NCBI RefSeq assembly: GCF_017874615.1
Contig: NZ_JAGIKV010000007.1
Coordinates: 248,001 to 312,000, forward strand
Direction of reading: 5' to 3'
DNA: 64,000 nucleotides
Origin: Paenibacillus xylanexedens
GTDB taxonomy: Bacteria > Bacillota > Bacilli > Paenibacillales > Paenibacillaceae
The translations under genes were made by a program, and so were the position numbers. Under the pieces are notes generated by a model. It saw only the letters and a list, made by a program, of their open reading frames with translations, did not search any database and was not told the origin of the DNA. Below, in pieces: positions 44,501-54,618 of the stretch. Every line of letters begins with the position of its first letter. Position 1 is the stretch's first letter.

Positions 44501-45628
44501 ATGGAAATAATTTATTTGCAAGAAAGTCATATAGAAAATATGCCATTAGCTATTTTTCTTTTAAATATTGAGCAAACATTAAACGATATTAAACATAAGA
44601 ACAACAAGGAAATAGTTGTCTTTGGAACAGGCTTAGAAGGTTATATAGTAAAACAAGCGTTGGAAAAACAGGGGATAATTATAGATAAATATTGTAGTAA
44701 TAACGACAAACAATGGGGGCAAGAAATAGAAAGTTGTGAAATCCTATCACCCTATTTCGTCATGGACAATGCAAGTGAATATTATTTAATTGTAGCGGTG
44801 GAAAAAGATCAATTATCCACCGTTCGGGCGCAATTATATCTAAATGGTGTTGAAAACTATAGTATAATGTTGCATGAGAAATTTATCCCTTTTTCCAGCA
44901 ATAAAGAAGTTATCTCACTTTATATAGATACAATTAATCAGTTAATTAATATTTATGATAAGCAAGAGCTTTTATCTCTACCTATTGTTGGAACTGCTAA
45001 TGAGAGTATGATTCAATTTCTGATTGAATCAATAACTTGGTGGTCTCCGGTATTAAAATATTTACTTCAAAATTTAAAAATAAATAGTAATGTATTAGAG
45101 ATCGGACCGGGCTATGGTAACTTAATGGCCACAATTATATCAACTTTTCCTAACTTGAGTTATGACATACTCTCCTATGCAGGTTATCGTAGAACATTAA
45201 AGACGTCAAAATATATTAAAGAGAAATATAACAAAAGTCTCCACCAGGTTATTCATGGAGAAATTGAAGATCCTAGTTTGATGCTACCACATAAATATGA
45301 TTTTATCATTTTAACAGAGGTTTTTGAACATTTTGTCTGTAATCCGGTACAAACGATGATGAAGATCAAATCATTCTTGACTCTGAAAGGAAAAATCTGT
45401 TTAACCACACCGAACTGGGGACGCATTCACACTTACAAATCATGGAAGGATATGCCTAAATTTGAAGAATTTGAAACAAAAAAAGATTATTTTAGTCATA
45501 ATTTAGGCCATAATTATCAATATAACAAAGATGAATTGTTGGAAATATTCCAATCTAGTGGATTTTTTGTCGATTTTTATGAATTGTCATCGCGTAACAA
45601 TCATAATTTCGTTTTAAGTATCCGATAA
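44501..45628 (+). CDS. SAM-dependent methyltransferase with N-terminal Rossmann-like domain
   Basis: 375 residues from ATG 44501 behind GAGGTTGG. The N-terminal part (about 35-110) looks like the nucleotide-sugar-binding domain that precedes some sugar-modifying enzymes (VVFGTGLEGYIVKQALEKQG, CEILSPYF). The C-terminal class I methyltransferase has motif I VLEIGPGYGNLMA near residue 200, a FIILTEVFEHF motif and a late LTTPNWGRIH. It probably methylates the sugar or acyl part of the product; the substrate is unknown. Confidence 0.82.
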   Translation: MEIIYLQESHIENMPLAIFLLNIEQTLNDIKHKNNKEIVVFGTGLEGYIVKQALEKQGIIIDKYCSNNDKQWGQEIESCEILSPYFVMDNASEYYLIVAVEKDQLSTVRAQLYLNGVENYSIMLHEKFIPFSSNKEVISLYIDTINQLINIYDKQELLSLPIVGTANESMIQFLIESITWWSPVLKYLLQNLKINSNVLEIGPGYGNLMATIISTFPNLSYDILSYAGYRRTLKTSKYIKEKYNKSLHQVIHGEIEDPSLMLPHKYDFIILTEVFEHFVCNPVQTMMKIKSFLTLKGKICLTTPNWGRIHTYKSWKDMPKFEEFETKKDYFSHNLGHNYQYNKDELLEIFQSSGFFVDFYELSSRNNHNFVLSIR

Positions 45629-45747
45629 GGTGATTTGATAAAACCTTTTATTCAATGACATAGAACAAATCCAAGAGCCTAGAATTGCTGATGATTAGGA
45701 AAAATAAGAAAAACAGTATACTCAAAACATAATTGAAGGTGAAAACT

Positions 45748-46797
45748 ATGGACGAAAACGATTTTTTCGAAAATACATTGTTATTAGTGAAACCGGATGG
45801 TATAGAGAAAAATTTAACAAATATAATTTTATCCTATTTAGATGAGCAAGGGGGGTTAAAAGAAGTTCACAGAAATACATTTAGACTAAGCGTGAGTCAA
45901 GTGTCAGATACATTTATTCACTTATATAATGATCGCAATTATAAATCTTATATGACTAGAGGCGAAGTAACTGCTGTCTTATTGAGAGGGAAAAATGCAG
46001 TACAAAAATTAAGAAATTTAAAATCTAATATTCGAAAAATGTATGCAAATGACGCAATGCAAAATATTATACATTCGTCAGAGGTTGGAAATGAGTTTGA
46101 TCTGCAATTTCGAACCTTCTTTCCACATCTTGATATAAATCATTACAACATGTACGCAGATTTGTATTCAAAAACAATTTTTCCAATGCAATATGAAAAT
46201 TTTTGTAGAAAAGTTGAATTAATAGAAAAAAATGCATCCGTGAAAGTGTGTGCGCATATTTTTAATAATGACATATTTCCTTACTACTCCAAACTAATTC
46301 AATCTTATTACAATAATGGTGGATTCAAGAAGTTTACATTCATTGGTTTGGAATACAATACTGTGGTTGATAATATCAACATTAAGGTTTTAGGATATTA
46401 TAAGCTTAATGAATCTCTAAAATTGTCGAAGGATCATGATAAATACTTTTACTCTAATCTAAAAGACTTAACTCAACTTATAAATCAAGCTGGTGGTACG
46501 GCCTTTTTTAGTTATACAAATCAATTAAATCAAATAACAAAGGAAATTTTAGAAAAAATGTCTGATATAGGGATACGAGGTGGGGTTGTATATCATCCTC
46601 AATATACATTAGCCCAGACTGAGTTTCTTAGAGAGAATATTTTAGCATGTAAAATGATTACAACTGGTGGTAGCGGTGGAATAACTCAAAGTGGTCGATT
46701 TAGTGTTTCTTATGAGATCTTTAATCAATTATTTAATCTTTTGTATGGCGAAGATTATTTTGATTATGGTAAGGAACATCCTCAGTCGCTTGGTTGA
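45748..46797 (+). CDS. Nucleoside-diphosphate-kinase domain fused to a degenerate PHP domain
   Basis: 349 residues from ATG 45748 behind GAAGGTG. Residues 1-130 match nucleoside diphosphate kinase: TLLLVKPDG with the conserved Lys, VTAVLLRGKNAVQKLR, and NIIHSSEV with H109 at the phospho-His position, then RTFFPH. Residues about 170-349 follow the PHP fold (FIGLEYN, IKVLGYY, GIRGGVVYHPQYT, ITTGGSGG). However, its ligands are lost: the AHP element reads FSY, and DFH reads SGG. Canonical NDK is about 150 residues and stands alone. I know of no described NDK-PHP fusion. It may handle nucleotide intermediates together with the active PHP protein at 33689. Confidence 0.7.
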   Translation: MDENDFFENTLLLVKPDGIEKNLTNIILSYLDEQGGLKEVHRNTFRLSVSQVSDTFIHLYNDRNYKSYMTRGEVTAVLLRGKNAVQKLRNLKSNIRKMYANDAMQNIIHSSEVGNEFDLQFRTFFPHLDINHYNMYADLYSKTIFPMQYENFCRKVELIEKNASVKVCAHIFNNDIFPYYSKLIQSYYNNGGFKKFTFIGLEYNTVVDNINIKVLGYYKLNESLKLSKDHDKYFYSNLKDLTQLINQAGGTAFFSYTNQLNQITKEILEKMSDIGIRGGVVYHPQYTLAQTEFLRENILACKMITTGGSGGITQSGRFSVSYEIFNQLFNLLYGEDYFDYGKEHPQSLG

Positions 46798-46974
46798 TAG
46801 TATAAAGTTTGTTTTCGGAATGTATATGTTTGGTCACTTTCCAGTCGGAGGGGTTTAACCCATTAAGTTTGGACATATGCTCTCTTAATATCATTCTTTC
46901 ATAGCTTTTCAAATTACAAACGGACCGCTTGAATGGCAATGGGCTTAATCAGGTTCTCTGCTTGTAGAGCTCAT

Positions 46975-47650
46975 GAGGAGCAGGTCTGTAATACTGTAAG
47001 GCATTCTTCTTGCTTATAGAAGATCATGAACGCAATGACTACCTCATACTTCTCACCATAGGTGGTAAAGTCATTCGGAGATATAGATAATCATCTTGAA
47101 GAATGCGATGGAAGGACTCGATATGATCGTTCGTATTAGGCAATCATGGTGGAATTCGTTCATGTAGGGTTCCGAAGTCCTCACAAGCCATTTTAAAGGT
47201 ATGAGAAACGAACTGTGTACCGTTATCTGAGCGTACCACGCGAATCCATAGCGGACGTTTCAACAGGGCTTGATGCAGAATCCTTACTATATCTTTGACT
47301 TCACAACGAAGGCCAATCAGTAGGCAATAATGGAGCGATCGTATACATCAATGAACGACTGAATAAAGAAAAAGAGATTTTAACTTGCGATATAGCCATA
47401 TGTTATGTCCGTTTCAAATTACTGATTGGAGCTTGTAAGGATTCAGTTATGAGCCGTTTTTCTGGGGTGTTTCGTCTTCAACTTACGTTGAGGCCTCAGC
47501 AAACTAAGATTTTTACAAAGCCATTACACTTTCTTCTTATTAATAATCAGCTTATAGGCACGCTTTAGATTAACCGTTAATATACGATATCTGTAGTTGT
47601 AGCGATCGTCTGAAATCAGCTCCATCAGCTATTCTTCATTCAGTTTATCG
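46975..47650 (-). mobile_element. Decayed IS3-family OrfB (integrase) remnant
   Basis: Minus-strand pieces in several frames match IS3/IS150-type OrfB: YNYRYRILTVNLKRAYKLI, the LLRPQRKLKTKHPRK stretch, WIRVVRSDNGTQFVSHTF with the second catalytic Asp, and NDHIESFHRILQDDYLYL with the Glu. Several stops disable it. The stretch 46798-46974 and 47651-48141 holds no gene; GAAAAACC-AGGG-TTTTTC near 47810 is a small hairpin. Confidence 0.75.
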
Positions 47651-48141
47651 GCTACACTTACGCCACATTCTTGGTAGGAATAGTCTGGTGCAGGGCGTCC
47701 CTCACTTACTGTTTTTATAGTGATAGTGGCTTGATATCGGGATACCCACTAGCCGCAACACAAGCCGGATCGCAGTGTGAAAACCAGTTAAATCCATTTT
47801 TTTAGAAAAACCAGGGTTTTTCTTTTTTTAAGTCACCGAAAATTTGTGATCTCAAGTATCTGTTTTCCCAAGAGAAGCAAAGCTGATTTAGTATTTTCAT
47901 ATAGGACTGACGCGTATCTTTAAACTTCGAAAAGATACATTTTTAAGGAATACATCATTTGAAATGTAGTCTCTGTTAGCCAGGCATGACTGCTCGTGAA
48001 GAGTCGCGATATAATTCATATAACGGTTAGTTTATCAAGCTTTATTTTCCAAAAAATTTCATCCTATTTACTGTGTGTATAGTGTGATTTAAGAAGAAAT
48101 AGGTGATTTAGAATAGAACGAGTCAAAAGGAGGTTAAGTGA

Positions 48142-49521
48142 TTGAAACTAGTAGTGCTATCTGGTGGATCAGGCAAGCGGCTGTGGCCTTTGTCCAATGA
48201 TGCTCGATCTAAACAATTTTTGAAGGTAATAGAGAACGAAGAACAAGAACTCATATCTATGGTGCAGCGGGTATGGAGTCAAATTAGTAAAAGCGGATTA
48301 GCCGAATCTAGCTACGTCGCAACAGGCAAATCCCAGATTGAAATGATGCATGACCAGATTGGATATTCTGTACCGCTTATTATTGAACCAGAACGTCGAG
48401 ATACCTTCCCGGCCATAGCTTTAACAGTCTCTTATTTATATTCTGTTGTAAAAGTAAATTTGAATGAAGTCATAGTTATCTTACCAGTGGATCCTTATGT
48501 AGAAGACCACTTTTTTTATGTCATTAAACAGTTGGAGAAGACTATCTTAACGACTCAAGCTGATCTAGCCCTAATTGGAGTAAAACCAACTTACCCGTCT
48601 GCAAAGTATGGATATATTATACCAGAGCAAGGACAATTAGCAACCAACGATATCTTGAAAGTAAGTCATTTTCAAGAAAAGCCTTCTGAAAAAGTTGCTG
48701 CTCAATTGATTGAGCAGCAAGCATTGTGGAATTGCGGAGTGTTTTCCTTTAAATTGGGGTATCTCATTAATATTCTTGAAGAAAATGGATATCCTACTCA
48801 ATATGAGCAACTTGTGAAACACTACCATGAAATGCCAAAAATTAGTTTTGATTATGAAGTTGTTGAGAAGACCGATAATATCGTGGTGGTTCCTTATGAA
48901 GGATACTGGAAGGACCTTGGTACATGGAATACACTAACGGAAGAGATGAAACAGAGCAAGATTGGAAAGGGTATTATTAGTGAGGATTGTATCAATACGC
49001 ATCTTGTTAATGAGCTTGAAATCCCAGTTACGATACTAGGGGTTTCTAATGTGGTAGTCGCAGCTTGTCCAGATGGTATTCTGGTTACTGATAAGAGTGT
49101 TAGTCCACGAATTAAAGATTATATTAATTATGATCAAGGCCCAATGTTCGAAGAGAAAGAATGGGGCACTGTTCGGATTCTTGACGATGAACGTTTTGAT
49201 GATGGCCGCAGTGTTATCACGAAACGGGTAGCCATTAAAGAAGGAAGATATCTGAGCTATCTCATGCATCTGTATCGTGAAGAGGTATGGACTATTGTGA
49301 AAGGTGAGGGAGAGTTTGTTCAGAACGGTATTCAGATGAAAGTGAAAGCGGGTAACGTTCTGCACATTCCAATTAAGACCTTGCATGGCCTGCGAGCCAT
49401 TACAAATATGGAGATAATTAACGTCCATAGTGGTTATTCTGAGCAAGATCAGGTTATGGAGTTGTATTCATCATGGTCAGAAATGACCGAGCATTGTCTT
49501 AACATTTCAGTGGAATCATGA
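48142..49521 (+). CDS. Mannose-1-phosphate guanylyltransferase / mannose-6-phosphate isomerase-type
   Basis: 459 residues from TTG 48142 behind AAAGGAGG. N-terminal nucleotidyltransferase with VVLSGGSGKRLWPLS, PERRDTFPAIAL and the metal/substrate motif ILPVDPY. C-terminal cupin of the type II isomerase domain (EWGTVRILDD, RYLSYLMHLYREEVWTIVKG, GNVLHIPIKTLHGL). This ManC/AlgA-type enzyme makes GDP-mannose from mannose-1-phosphate. It probably feeds one of the cluster's glycosyltransferases, though IS debris separates it from the main operon. Confidence 0.9.
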   Translation: MKLVVLSGGSGKRLWPLSNDARSKQFLKVIENEEQELISMVQRVWSQISKSGLAESSYVATGKSQIEMMHDQIGYSVPLIIEPERRDTFPAIALTVSYLYSVVKVNLNEVIVILPVDPYVEDHFFYVIKQLEKTILTTQADLALIGVKPTYPSAKYGYIIPEQGQLATNDILKVSHFQEKPSEKVAAQLIEQQALWNCGVFSFKLGYLINILEENGYPTQYEQLVKHYHEMPKISFDYEVVEKTDNIVVVPYEGYWKDLGTWNTLTEEMKQSKIGKGIISEDCINTHLVNELEIPVTILGVSNVVVAACPDGILVTDKSVSPRIKDYINYDQGPMFEEKEWGTVRILDDERFDDGRSVITKRVAIKEGRYLSYLMHLYREEVWTIVKGEGEFVQNGIQMKVKAGNVLHIPIKTLHGLRAITNMEIINVHSGYSEQDQVMELYSSWSEMTEHCLNISVES

Positions 49522-49592
49522 AGACAGTTATTCAATTATCCCTAGACATGGTCGCTGAAGAAGGAGCTTTTATTGTTCCTGAGGTAGATTGA
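49518..49592 (+). CDS. Very short frame coupled to the guanylyltransferase stop (possible gene remnant)
   Basis: ATG 49518 overlaps the TGA of the preceding gene (ATGA) and encodes 24 residues ending EEGAFIVPEVD. The overlap is typical of operon partners, so this may be the cut-off start of a lost downstream gene. No family can be named. Bases 49593-49904 show nothing further. Confidence 0.25.
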   Translation: MKTVIQLSLDMVAEEGAFIVPEVD

Positions 49593-49904
49593 CAGAAAAT
49601 TAATTATTCAGAATAAGCAGGTGATTTATCTAGAATAAGAAGAGAGTTGTAAATTTTCGAATTGGAATGATATTAGATATCCCTATTTATTCAGCTCGAT
49701 TCGATAGATCACTCCTGAATTAACGTTTTTAAAATGCTTAGATTTCTAAGTCATATGTCCAGCGAAAGGGAACCAGATTTTCATTGATCTCTCGAAGGTG
49801 AATTACAATAAGTTGGTGCAATACTTCTTTAGACATAATGCTAAGGATGAGCACTCATGCTCCTCAGGTACTGCGTGATTCCGCACGTGTTGCACTGGCA
49901 AACG

Positions 49905-50833
49905 CTGTGTGTCAATTTAAGTGAGACAGTTCCATTGAAAAAGATTCGTGAGCCGTTTTGCATCCCAAACATTTACGAGGTCTGTTTAATGAGATCGAGT
50001 GAGGAGGGCGAGGTCTTCATCCTCGGGAAAAACTCTCGCAGCAGCCCGTTCGCATTCTCATTGGAATCGCGTTGCTAGGATGAATACTGATCAGCAAAAT
50101 AAACGTCTCTTTGGGTACTTTGAAATGGCTACAGCAAGTGCGATCTCCATTGACAATGGGTAGAATTGGACATAAGAATTGCTGCATACCGACGCCTTTC
50201 GTTCAACAAGCGTGGCTACGCATCCTATACTTTTACCGCATCCCGAAAATATGGTATCCGGCTCCAAGTGTCCAAACGTTTTACGAGAATAGACTTACTT
50301 CGGATGATCCGAAATGAATTAGAAAATGGGGAATTGACCGCGAGTTTCAACAGGTTTCTGACGCTTTACTTTAACCAGAAGGATGTATACCACGACTCGA
50401 ATCAGTCTTCATGTATATCCAGCGATAGATGGTTTTGAAGGAGAACACAGGCAATTCATCTTCGGTAATCTGTTCCGGAGACCATGTGGCCCTCAGCTTG
50501 TGCCCCGGTGAAGTAGAGTTAGCCAATCGGACCATTTCACGGTGGGTACGGAAGCCTTATTACGTCCCTGATAAGATTCGGATGAAACGGCTCATTCTAA
50601 TTCACGGCAAATAGTCGAAGGATGTTTGCCCAGTTCCTCAGCAATTGCTTGTGAGCTTATACCTTGCTGATGGAGGATCTCGTTTGATTATGCTATGATG
50701 TGTGTATCTCATGGTGGATTCTTCCTTTTCTTGTGTGAATGTTTGTTGTGGTGGCGTCATTCTACACGAATCCGGCCATGGGCCATTTTTTTATCTATTT
50801 CCAGTAAGTGTAGCGCTTCATATTACAATCCGT
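49905..50833 (-). mobile_element. Decayed IS30-family element (second copy)
   Basis: Close relative of the element at 14487, here about 0.93 kb with the central part still present but full of stops and frame changes. The right end (TAGCGCTTCATATTACAATC before CGTC) and the left end (TGTCAATTTAAGTGAGACAG) match the other copy's terminal repeats with several differences. Confidence 0.75.
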
Positions 50834-51999
50834 CCTATAGATAAAATGGCTGATTACCTTGTCTTCTGTTTGACAATTATGCGCTCCGAAACCAGCAGGC
50901 CGATTCCCGCAAGATGCTCCATTCTTCCTTGCTTCTTAACCGTTCAAACTCTTCTGTCACATAGCAACTACCGTCTATGATTTTTGCATCAGGGGCTGGC
51001 GAATTAACTGTCTGCTGTTCGTTGAGTCGTAACTTCTGTTCTCCAGGTAATAGGAGATTTCTTCTTTCAGCATCTGTTAATTGTCCTTGACCAGCAGCCA
51101 GTATTTTCTGCTACTTTTGATGATTGTTTAAGTGAGGTCTTTTTGCGTTCCCATCGTTTCGATGGTTACGATGCAGCCTTTGAGATATAGCAGTTTGCTT
51201 TGGCCAAAAGCCTAAGCACTTAACACATGTAGTTAACCTTTAGTGTGAACCGTATCTTTGCTTCGTTGGGTATTTTCCATCTTTGGATATAGCCTCCAGG
51301 TTATTTTTTCACGAACGGTATCGGCCCACTTTTGAATAGCATATGCAGGTCTTAGGAATAGCGCTAATAGAAAGGTATCATGGGAGGGGCAAGGGCTGGG
51401 TAACTCCCAAAAAGTCCGTAGCCATTCTTCGTGTAGTCGAGTAAAAATTTACATTTCGACAAATTTAGACAATCGCTGAGAATGGAAAGGACAATGGTAA
51501 ATATCATTTATTTTAATTAATGGTAACTAATGGTTGTTACTCTCACTTCGGGGATTTCTTCAAACAAATTCAATAAACTTCTCGTTTCCACAAGCTCAGC
51601 TCCTTGCTTTCATTTCATTGTTGAGTCTGGTGTATTTCCCTGTTTTTTCACTCATTTTAGAAGCGACTGCTCTACAATGTGTGTTTGGTTGACGAACTAT
51701 GGATAGAATGTTAAAGTTATTATATAACTTAAATGTTAAATATTAATGATAATACTTATTTTTGTAGAGAGATCATATCGATATCAATACAAAGAGCGAT
51801 GAAGTATGAAAGTTGTTCTTTTATTGTGTTATCCTATCGGTTTTTGATACAAAATACTCTGATCTGTTTGTAGTGGTCTCTCGAAATAATAAATTGGTTA
51901 TTAAAAAATCTAATAATTCATTGATGCATTAAATGTTTAAGAGTTTTTTAAAAATATAAAATGAAAGCGTTATTAGTTTATAACCTGCAGGTGAATGAT
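50834..51999. other. Gene-free AT-rich stretch before the AraC regulator
   Basis: Minus-strand pieces near 50900-51110 (for example LTDAERRNLLLPGEQKL) hint at another decayed gene, but I cannot name it. The last 250 bases are strongly AT-rich and should hold the AraC gene promoter. Confidence 0.35.
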
Positions 52000-52842
52000 A
52001 TGGAGTACGTTACTTCTATAAGAAATCATGAGATTATTCTTCCTATTAGTTCATGCCAGATGGAGTTTCAACAGAGTGACTTGGTTCTGCTTGAAATGGG
52101 TGGATTGCTTAATTTAGGTACAAGAAGCCCTGTTAAACTTGGCGAGGGAGATATTGTTATTGGGAGAAAAATTACTTTAAGTAACCCTAGCGTTAAAGAT
52201 TTCATAGTTGTGAGAGGTTTTGGTTTTAAGAAAACCGAACATTCTCAACAGCTAAAAATTCCGATCATTGTTAAGCGGTCAAATGTAGATGAACGCATAT
52301 CAAGTGTACTTGCCAGCTTTACATATATCACTAACTATCAAAAACTTGCAGCAAATATAGAAGCTATTATTCCACTTATCAACTGTATAATAGAAAATGC
52401 AGGCTGTGAGATAGCGATATCTGATAGAAAAGAAACGAAAAACGGAAAAATTGACAAAAGATTAATTTTCGTTAATCGGTATATTCGAGAACATTATAAA
52501 GAGCCGCTAACGCTCCAACTGCTCTCCGAATTAATTAAGTGTAATCCCATTTATCTAAGTAACACTTACTCTCGTGTATTTAAAATACCTCCCATGAGAT
52601 TCTTACAAGTTTATAGAATGAAAAAGGCACAGCAATTTTTGTTGGAAACAAATTTATCAATTTGTGAAGTAGCGGAAATGATAGGTTATGTTTCGTATTC
52701 CCAATTCAATGAAATATTTAAGAAATATTACAATGTGACACCTGGCCAATATCGCATCAATCATCCCTCATCAAGAGCGGGGATGATTAGTGGTGGAGAC
52801 GGAATGGACCAAAGTATTAAAAGTAAACAATTCGATATTTAA
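52000..52842 (+). CDS. AraC-family transcriptional regulator
   Basis: 280 residues from ATG 52000, which follows CAGGTGAATG; an ATG at 51961 has no ribosome site. The C-terminal double helix-turn-helix is intact: LTLQLLSELIKCNPIYLSNTYSRVF and LSICEVAEMIGYVSYSQFNEIFKKYY, ending TPGQYR. The N-terminal part is a divergent sensing domain with no clear motif. It stands alone within the island, 2.5 kb past the last biosynthetic gene, and is the best candidate for a cluster-specific activator; no direct evidence links it to the cluster. Confidence 0.85.
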   Translation: MEYVTSIRNHEIILPISSCQMEFQQSDLVLLEMGGLLNLGTRSPVKLGEGDIVIGRKITLSNPSVKDFIVVRGFGFKKTEHSQQLKIPIIVKRSNVDERISSVLASFTYITNYQKLAANIEAIIPLINCIIENAGCEIAISDRKETKNGKIDKRLIFVNRYIREHYKEPLTLQLLSELIKCNPIYLSNTYSRVFKIPPMRFLQVYRMKKAQQFLLETNLSICEVAEMIGYVSYSQFNEIFKKYYNVTPGQYRINHPSSRAGMISGGDGMDQSIKSKQFDI

Positions 52843-53339
52843 TGCAGAAGAAATATTAGTACTGCTTTTCCACGAGAATGGAAGTTGAAAAACCATAGTT
52901 GCTTGGACATATTCTATTAAACTGCCTAATAATTTGAAACACCTCTTTCGTTTTATCTATGTGAGGCTATGGAAATGTCGGTTGTAGACAGATAGATAAT
53001 GGTTGAGAAATGGAGTTTGATGAAGGATAGAGTGTAGAAGAGTTGATCTGGAAACAGGTCATATATTGTATGGTCAAACAATTATCAAAGCAGCGAATGT
53101 GTTTAATTGGCAGAAAAAGTAAAATTTTGATATCAGTCTGTTAGTCTTACCTGTTAATCCAACCTACAAAAAACTCGAATTATTTTGTGTTAGTAGTTGT
53201 TGGCATGAAGAAGGGATTCTTTACTGCTGGTTCCACAGACATACGACCAATGGTCTGCTCTAAGGAATTAATGGCCATGTGCAAGTCTCCAAAGGCCGAG
53301 CTCGTGGCTACCTCAATGTCGGAAATCTCATTGTAATGG
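52843..53339. other. Gene-free stretch
   Basis: No coding pattern recognised on either strand apart from short frames with stops. Confidence 0.4.
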
Positions 53340-54029
53340 TCTATATGATGGTTAACAAAATGCGTAAGTCACTGCTTGCTGCACGGAGGAGCTAGACCTG
53401 TGTTTTCCCTTAACCTGAATCAAGCTTTCCGAGTGGTGGGTGTTCAGGTCGGGGGCAATGAACTCTCTGTGGGCATCATTTTTCACAAGCTGCTTCACAT
53501 GTATCATAAAATCGGTTTCGTTCCGGGGAGGTGCCATCTACGCCCCTCACAATTTGCCCCGTGATCACATTAAAACTAGCAATAAGGCTTAGTGTGCCAT
53601 GACAGAAATACTCGAACTATTTGCGTTTCAACAAGCCTGATTTCATCGGCAAGGTCGGATGAAGTCGTTCCAGTTTTTGAATACCTCTGATTTCATCAAA
53701 GGACACCACATGTAAGCCAAACGAGTGAAGCAGTGGAGTCGATCGATAGAGTAGGAAATTTCTCGGGCCTTTTGGGAAAAACAGCAGGATTTTCCTGTTT
53801 GACATTCATCCATACTTGGTAGCGGTAGGGACTGAGATCCGCCTCATTTTAAAAAGATGACCGACCTGTCGGACGAAAATAGACAGTACAACGCCTTGTT
53901 GGGACTGTCTTATCCCTTACTTAAAGCGCAGTCCAGCAACTCACGGGAAGTCCGCAAGCCTCAGGATCTTGATTGGCAATCTCTTTTATTTGAATCACTT
54001 GCTGCTAGGTAAAGGTTGGCATTGTAGGG
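53340..54029 (-). mobile_element. Decayed IS630-family transposase
   Basis: Minus strand: start near 54027 (MPTFT, then QQVIQIKEIANQDPEACGLP). It continues as NEADLSPYRYQVWMN, VVSFDEIRGIQKLERLHPTL (compare DEMTGIQALER), FEYFCHGTLSLIASFNVITG and APDLNTHHSESLIQV (compare DNLNTHQSESLV). Several stops and frame changes make it inactive. It is of a different subtype from the remnant at 44124. Confidence 0.78.
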
Positions 54030-54618
54030 TACCAGGTTGGGGTTCGTAGTGAAAACCTGAAACACCACAGCCTAGAGTTCTTCGGGATGATATTGTTCGA
54101 TGATACATAGTCTGGGGTACTGGCCTAGCGTTCCCACGCTAGCGTGATTTGTAGAGGGTGAAGAGGAAGCCACCGGCTGCTGATCTCACTGTTACTGATT
54201 CCCTCAGTAGATTCCGAAAGATTCAGGTAAAATGACCAAATTTTGATGCGTACTTCATCGTCGGATCAGTTGTTTAAAGAGATAGCATTGCTCTCCCCTC
54301 ACTGCATTCAGGAACATTTCAATTTCAAGACTTATTTAGCTTGGCTGTACTAGTTCCTATTTCCTGATAAAATATCTCCTAATAATACACTCTGAATCCT
54401 ATAATACTGTTTTAGCGGGGTTAAAACCGGTTGGAAATATATACAAAACAGATTTTTTTTAAAAATATTTCAAGTTCTCGGGGTGGAATCACCAAATAAA
54501 TTCATTCACTGGAAACTCAAGGTTGGAATTAATGGTAGACACCTTTGCTCAATAATTTTTTATGGTTTGAATTTAAGTAACCAAATGATTGAAAAATAGT
54601 AACAAAGGGATGATTTTA
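54030..54618. other. Gene-free stretch before the BtrH_N-like gene
   Basis: The left half may be further IS debris. CTAGCGTTCCCACGCTAG near 54125-54142 is a compact palindrome. The right 200 bases are AT-rich and presumably hold the promoter of the next gene. Confidence 0.35.

Noticed and set aside
50702..50980. 92-codon plus-strand frame
   Set aside because: Runs across the end of the decayed IS30 element into unrelated DNA, with no ribosome site or domain.
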